A stretch of DNA of 6,303 nucleotides from a bacterium (lineage in GTDB: Bacteria; SM23-31; JAUVVT01). The notes below the pieces were generated by a model that was not told the DNA's origin, made no database searches, and saw only the letters and a list, made by a program, of their open reading frames with translations. The DNA lies in contig JAUVVT010000120.1 in NCBI GenBank assembly GCA_030604505.1, forward strand, positions 1 through 6,303. Reading direction: 5' to 3'. Shown here piece after piece: positions 6,095 through 6,303 of this stretch (the stretch's first letter is position 1; every line of letters starts with the position of its first letter). A program made the translations under genes and the position numbers.

Positions 6095-6303
6095 ATGATA
6101 GGCAAAACTATTTCTCATTATAAGATTTTAGAGAAGTTAGGCGAGGGAGGCATGGGAGTGGTGTATAAGGCTGAGGATACTAAACTCAAGCGAACCGTTG
6201 CTCTCAAGTTTCTACCGCCAGAATTGACCCGCGACGAAGAGGCAAAAGAACGCTTCGTCCAAGAGGCACAAGCAGCCTCAGCTCTCGACCATCCAAATAT
6301 ATG
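6095..6303 (+). CDS. Serine/threonine protein kinase, N-terminal part (cut by window edge)
   Basis: The first 69 residues of a bacterial Hanks-type (PknB-like) kinase are present and the frame is open to the window end. The start ATG is preceded by AAAAGGT (6084-6090) at a 4-base spacing. Visible are the glycine-rich ATP loop 'LGEGGMGVVYKAED' (15-28), the ATP-anchoring Lys38 in 'VALKFL', and the helix-C Glu57 in 'RFVQEAQAASALDHPNI'. The catalytic loop and anything C-terminal (sensor, TPR or membrane part) lie outside the window. This N-terminal sequence type is typical of large, multi-domain kinases that occur in many copies in some bacteria. Base composition is about 50 percent G+C over 6181-6300, clearly above the rest of the window, with CTC, CGC and GCC codons that are rare upstream. 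This suggests recent acquisition or spread of a kinase family. Confidence 0.9.
   Translation, partial: MIGKTISHYKILEKLGEGGMGVVYKAEDTKLKRTVALKFLPPELTRDEEAKERFVQEAQAASALDHPNI

Overview
The window is AT-rich DNA (roughly one third G+C by eye) with every gene on the + strand. The taxonomic hints are indirect. A secreted protease ends in a FlgD-like, type IX-style C-terminal sorting domain. A PknB-type kinase with a 'GEGGMGVVYKAED' start follows a dGTPase-like gene. A short hairpin repeat of the 'TGTCATTCCGAA ... GGATGACA' kind lies between genes. Together these suggest a member of the FCB group or a nearby lineage (Ignavibacteria, Cloacimonadota, Marinimicrobia or similar candidate phyla). No rRNA or other marker gene is present to confirm this.

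Layout. (1) Positions 1-199 are a leader with a locally GC-rich patch, a possible promoter and a perfect 18-bp palindrome. (2) Positions 200-1746 hold a two-gene unit: a very short protein resembling the Fe-S subunits of the 2-hydroxyacyl-CoA dehydratase/benzoyl-CoA reductase family, then a compact HgdC/BadF-type ATPase that would be its electron-donating activator. A hairpin terminator follows the second stop codon. (3) Positions 1816-3990 hold a small zinc-ribbon protein whose last codons carry the Shine-Dalgarno sequence for a TTG-started, secreted subtilisin-like protease. (4) Positions 3991-4521 are a 531-bp gene-free stretch containing the hairpin repeat. (5) Positions 4522-5966 hold a small unknown protein followed 11 bases later by a dGTPase-like HD hydrolase. 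(6) From 6095 to the window edge is the start of a Ser/Thr protein kinase with clearly higher G+C.

The most interesting part is the dehydratase/activator-like pair. Both proteins are well below the usual size, yet they keep the cysteines expected for iron-sulfur binding. The activator has an altered cluster/nucleotide motif (CGGNMG in place of the usual CAAGTG). The pair sits behind its own palindromic, operator-like site and has no recognisable CoA-transferase, dehydrogenase or degradation-pathway gene beside it. Its substrate cannot be told from this window. The other genes look like unrelated accessory and housekeeping units.
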